From contig NZ_JBHEQA010000001.1 of the NCBI RefSeq assembly GCF_043678055.1, forward strand, positions 1,612,001-1,676,000: a stretch of DNA of 64,000 nucleotides, given 5' to 3'. Below are positions 62,665 to 64,000 of this stretch, in pieces. The notes beneath the pieces were generated by a model that saw only the letters and a list, made by a program, of their open reading frames with translations, made no database searches and had not been told where the DNA came from. Position 1 is the stretch's first letter. Each line of letters opens with the position of its first letter. The translations under genes were made by a program, and so were the position numbers. The DNA comes from Spongiimicrobium salis (GTDB taxonomy: Bacteria > Bacteroidota > Bacteroidia > Flavobacteriales > Flavobacteriaceae).

Positions 62665-64000
62665 TTATTTTAATCGATTTAATGTAGCTTCGCTAATTTT
62701 GTAGTTTACGGTGACCCTAGTGCCTTCCCCAGGGATGGAATTGATGAACAGGCGCCCATTGATATAACTTATACGCTCTTTCATAAAAAAGACGCCCATT
62801 CCGCCTTCACTGTTCTTTTTGGGAATCTTATCCAGGACAGAAGGATCAAAGCCTTTGCCATCATCATCAATGACCACGCTCAAAAGTTCGTCAACATGGC
62901 TTATGGTAACTAGGATATAGTTGGCATCCGAATACTTAATGGCGTTATTGACGGCTTCTTGGGTTACTCTATAAATGTTTGTTTCCGCTAATGAATCAAA
63001 GCGGATATTCCGTTTGGTATTGTTCTCAAACAAAATGTTTTTCCCCGTGAGCTTACTCAGTTCGACGGTCATTTTTTGCAGTGCTGGAAAAATCCCATGG
63101 TCTTCCAACTCCGGAGGGGTAAGATTAAAAGTCGCCGTACGTACCCCTTTTATCAAATCTGAAGCCAATGTTTTCAGATAGGCGATTTTTTCCTTTGTCT
63201 TTTCCTTCTGATCTATGTTTATGGATTCAATATTGAATTTTAGCGCGGTGAGCATTTGCCCGATGCCATCGTGAATGTCTTTTGCAATACGTTTTCGTTC
63301 CTCTTCCTGTCCTTCTACAATCTGACTGGCCTGCAACTGCTTTTGTTGCATACGTTCCTCATAGTTCTGCTTGGTCAGTTCTTCAATTTTCAACTGGTTC
63401 TTTTTGCGTTCTGTAATGTCCGAACACAAGATCAGGATGCTTTGTTCCAAGCTAGATTGGTGCATGGGGATAATGGACATATCCAACCAAAGCTGTTTTC
63501 TTGTTTTGGTCATTATCTCTATTTCCTCTGTGCGAATGTTTTTTCGCTTGCTCTTGACCATCTCACGGAGGTATTGTTGCTGCCCTTCATCTTCGGATAG
63601 AATTTCTGCAAGTGATGCGTTCATCTGTATCTGGGAAATACCCAATAAATTCAGAAATTTTTTGCTGATAAAAACAACCGTACCATTTTTTCGGATGCTT
63701 GCAAAAAGCGCAGCATTATCAATAACAAAATTGAGCTCTTGGAGCTGTTGCAATGAACGTTCCTTTTCTTGGAAAAGACGTTTGACCTCAGAGGCAGTTT
63801 TGTCCGATGCTATCTGATTTTGAATCAATTTTGAAATGGTCTCGCGTATCTGGATGGATAGCGGTCTAAAAATAAAGACCACCTCCAATAAGAGAATGAG
63901 AAGGGATAGGACCAACAGAAGGTATTCCTTGAGTTTTAGTTTTTGCAGCTTGCCTTTGCTCAGGGCATCGTATTGATTTACGATGGCATCCATTTTTGTC
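62665..64000 (-). CDS. HisKA_3-type sensor histidine kinase, cut by the window edge
   Basis: From the first Met in view (63993) the product has 442 residues, but the frame stays open to the last base, and similar kinases usually carry a further transmembrane helix and a periplasmic sensor domain ahead of this point, so the true start probably lies outside the window. Seen here: a transmembrane helix (about 24-42), a coiled coil (55-88), a PAS domain (about 88-195), HisKA_3 with His241 in RIAKDIHDGIGQ, and an HATPase domain with NNAIKYSDA and DDDGKGFD. Such kinases pair with NarL-type regulators; none is in view. Confidence 0.85.
   Translation of the reverse strand, partial: TKMDAIVNQYDALSKGKLQKLKLKEYLLLVLSLLILLLEVVFIFRPLSIQIRETISKLIQNQIASDKTASEVKRLFQEKERSLQQLQELNFVIDNAALFASIRKNGTVVFISKKFLNLLGISQIQMNASLAEILSEDEGQQQYLREMVKSKRKNIRTEEIEIMTKTRKQLWLDMSIIPMHQSSLEQSILILCSDITERKKNQLKIEELTKQNYEERMQQKQLQASQIVEGQEEERKRIAKDIHDGIGQMLTALKFNIESINIDQKEKTKEKIAYLKTLASDLIKGVRTATFNLTPPELEDHGIFPALQKMTVELSKLTGKNILFENNTKRNIRFDSLAETNIYRVTQEAVNNAIKYSDANYILVTISHVDELLSVVIDDDGKGFDPSVLDKIPKKNSEGGMGVFFMKERISYINGRLFINSIPGEGTRVTVNYKISEATLNRLK

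Overview
The window reads as the chromosome of a member of the Bacteroidota, most likely a marine-type flavobacterium. Support: promoter boxes of the form TAnnTTTG ahead of several genes, almost no Shine-Dalgarno sequences, many short lipoproteins, and families typical of this phylum (DUF2911, DUF4199, DUF2975 with an XRE regulator, membrane-bound AraC regulators, LytS/LytTR pairs, SusC-unlike TonB receptors with an N-terminal carboxypeptidase-regulatory domain, CHAT-TPR proteins). Base composition looks around 40 % GC, slightly higher in the large cluster on the left. No rRNA, tRNA, CRISPR array, transposase or phage gene was seen.

Left third (763-25372): eight same-strand genes in about 24.6 kb, with gaps of 62 bases or less, form one probable operon of giant proteins without signal peptides. 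In order: a PhoD-like metallophosphoesterase, a DUF6603-like protein, a PKD/Ig-like plus helical protein, a protein with a possible caspase/DUF4347-like fold, a second DUF6603-like protein, and three large proteins (1102, 2298 and 642 residues) whose motifs I associate with one another but cannot assign a function. I consider this the best candidate for an undescribed system. A strong terminator closes the region at 25683-25720.

Middle (25837-33561): mnmH (tRNA 2-selenouridine synthase), a 49-residue protein, two exported rhodaneses, an AraC regulator, a DUF2911 protein whose 5' end is cut by an in-frame TGA, an S41 peptidase-like lipoprotein, a metallo-beta-lactamase-fold protein and a DUF4199 protein. 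The rhodanese pair and the DUF2892 gene at the far left share a Crp/Fnr-like inverted repeat at exactly the same distance from the -7 box.

32842-42849 is a second coherent locus: an ECF-type sigma factor, a membrane-anchored TPR protein and a convergent periplasmic TPR-CHAT protein, divergent from a five-gene operon encoding an OmpA-domain protein with a polybasic segment, two paralogous tectonin-like propeller proteins, a secreted protein and a lipoprotein.

Right third (42997-64000): regulators and envelope genes: two more membrane AraC regulators, two LytS/LytTR two-component systems, a TonB-dependent receptor, three beta-lactamase-fold serine hydrolases, TPR and DUF6503-type lipoproteins, a GG-leader cysteine-rich peptide, a DUF2975/XRE pair, an exported ankyrin protein, and a HisKA_3 sensor kinase running off the right edge. 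Several hairpin terminators and a long palindromic operator overlapping a promoter are visible.
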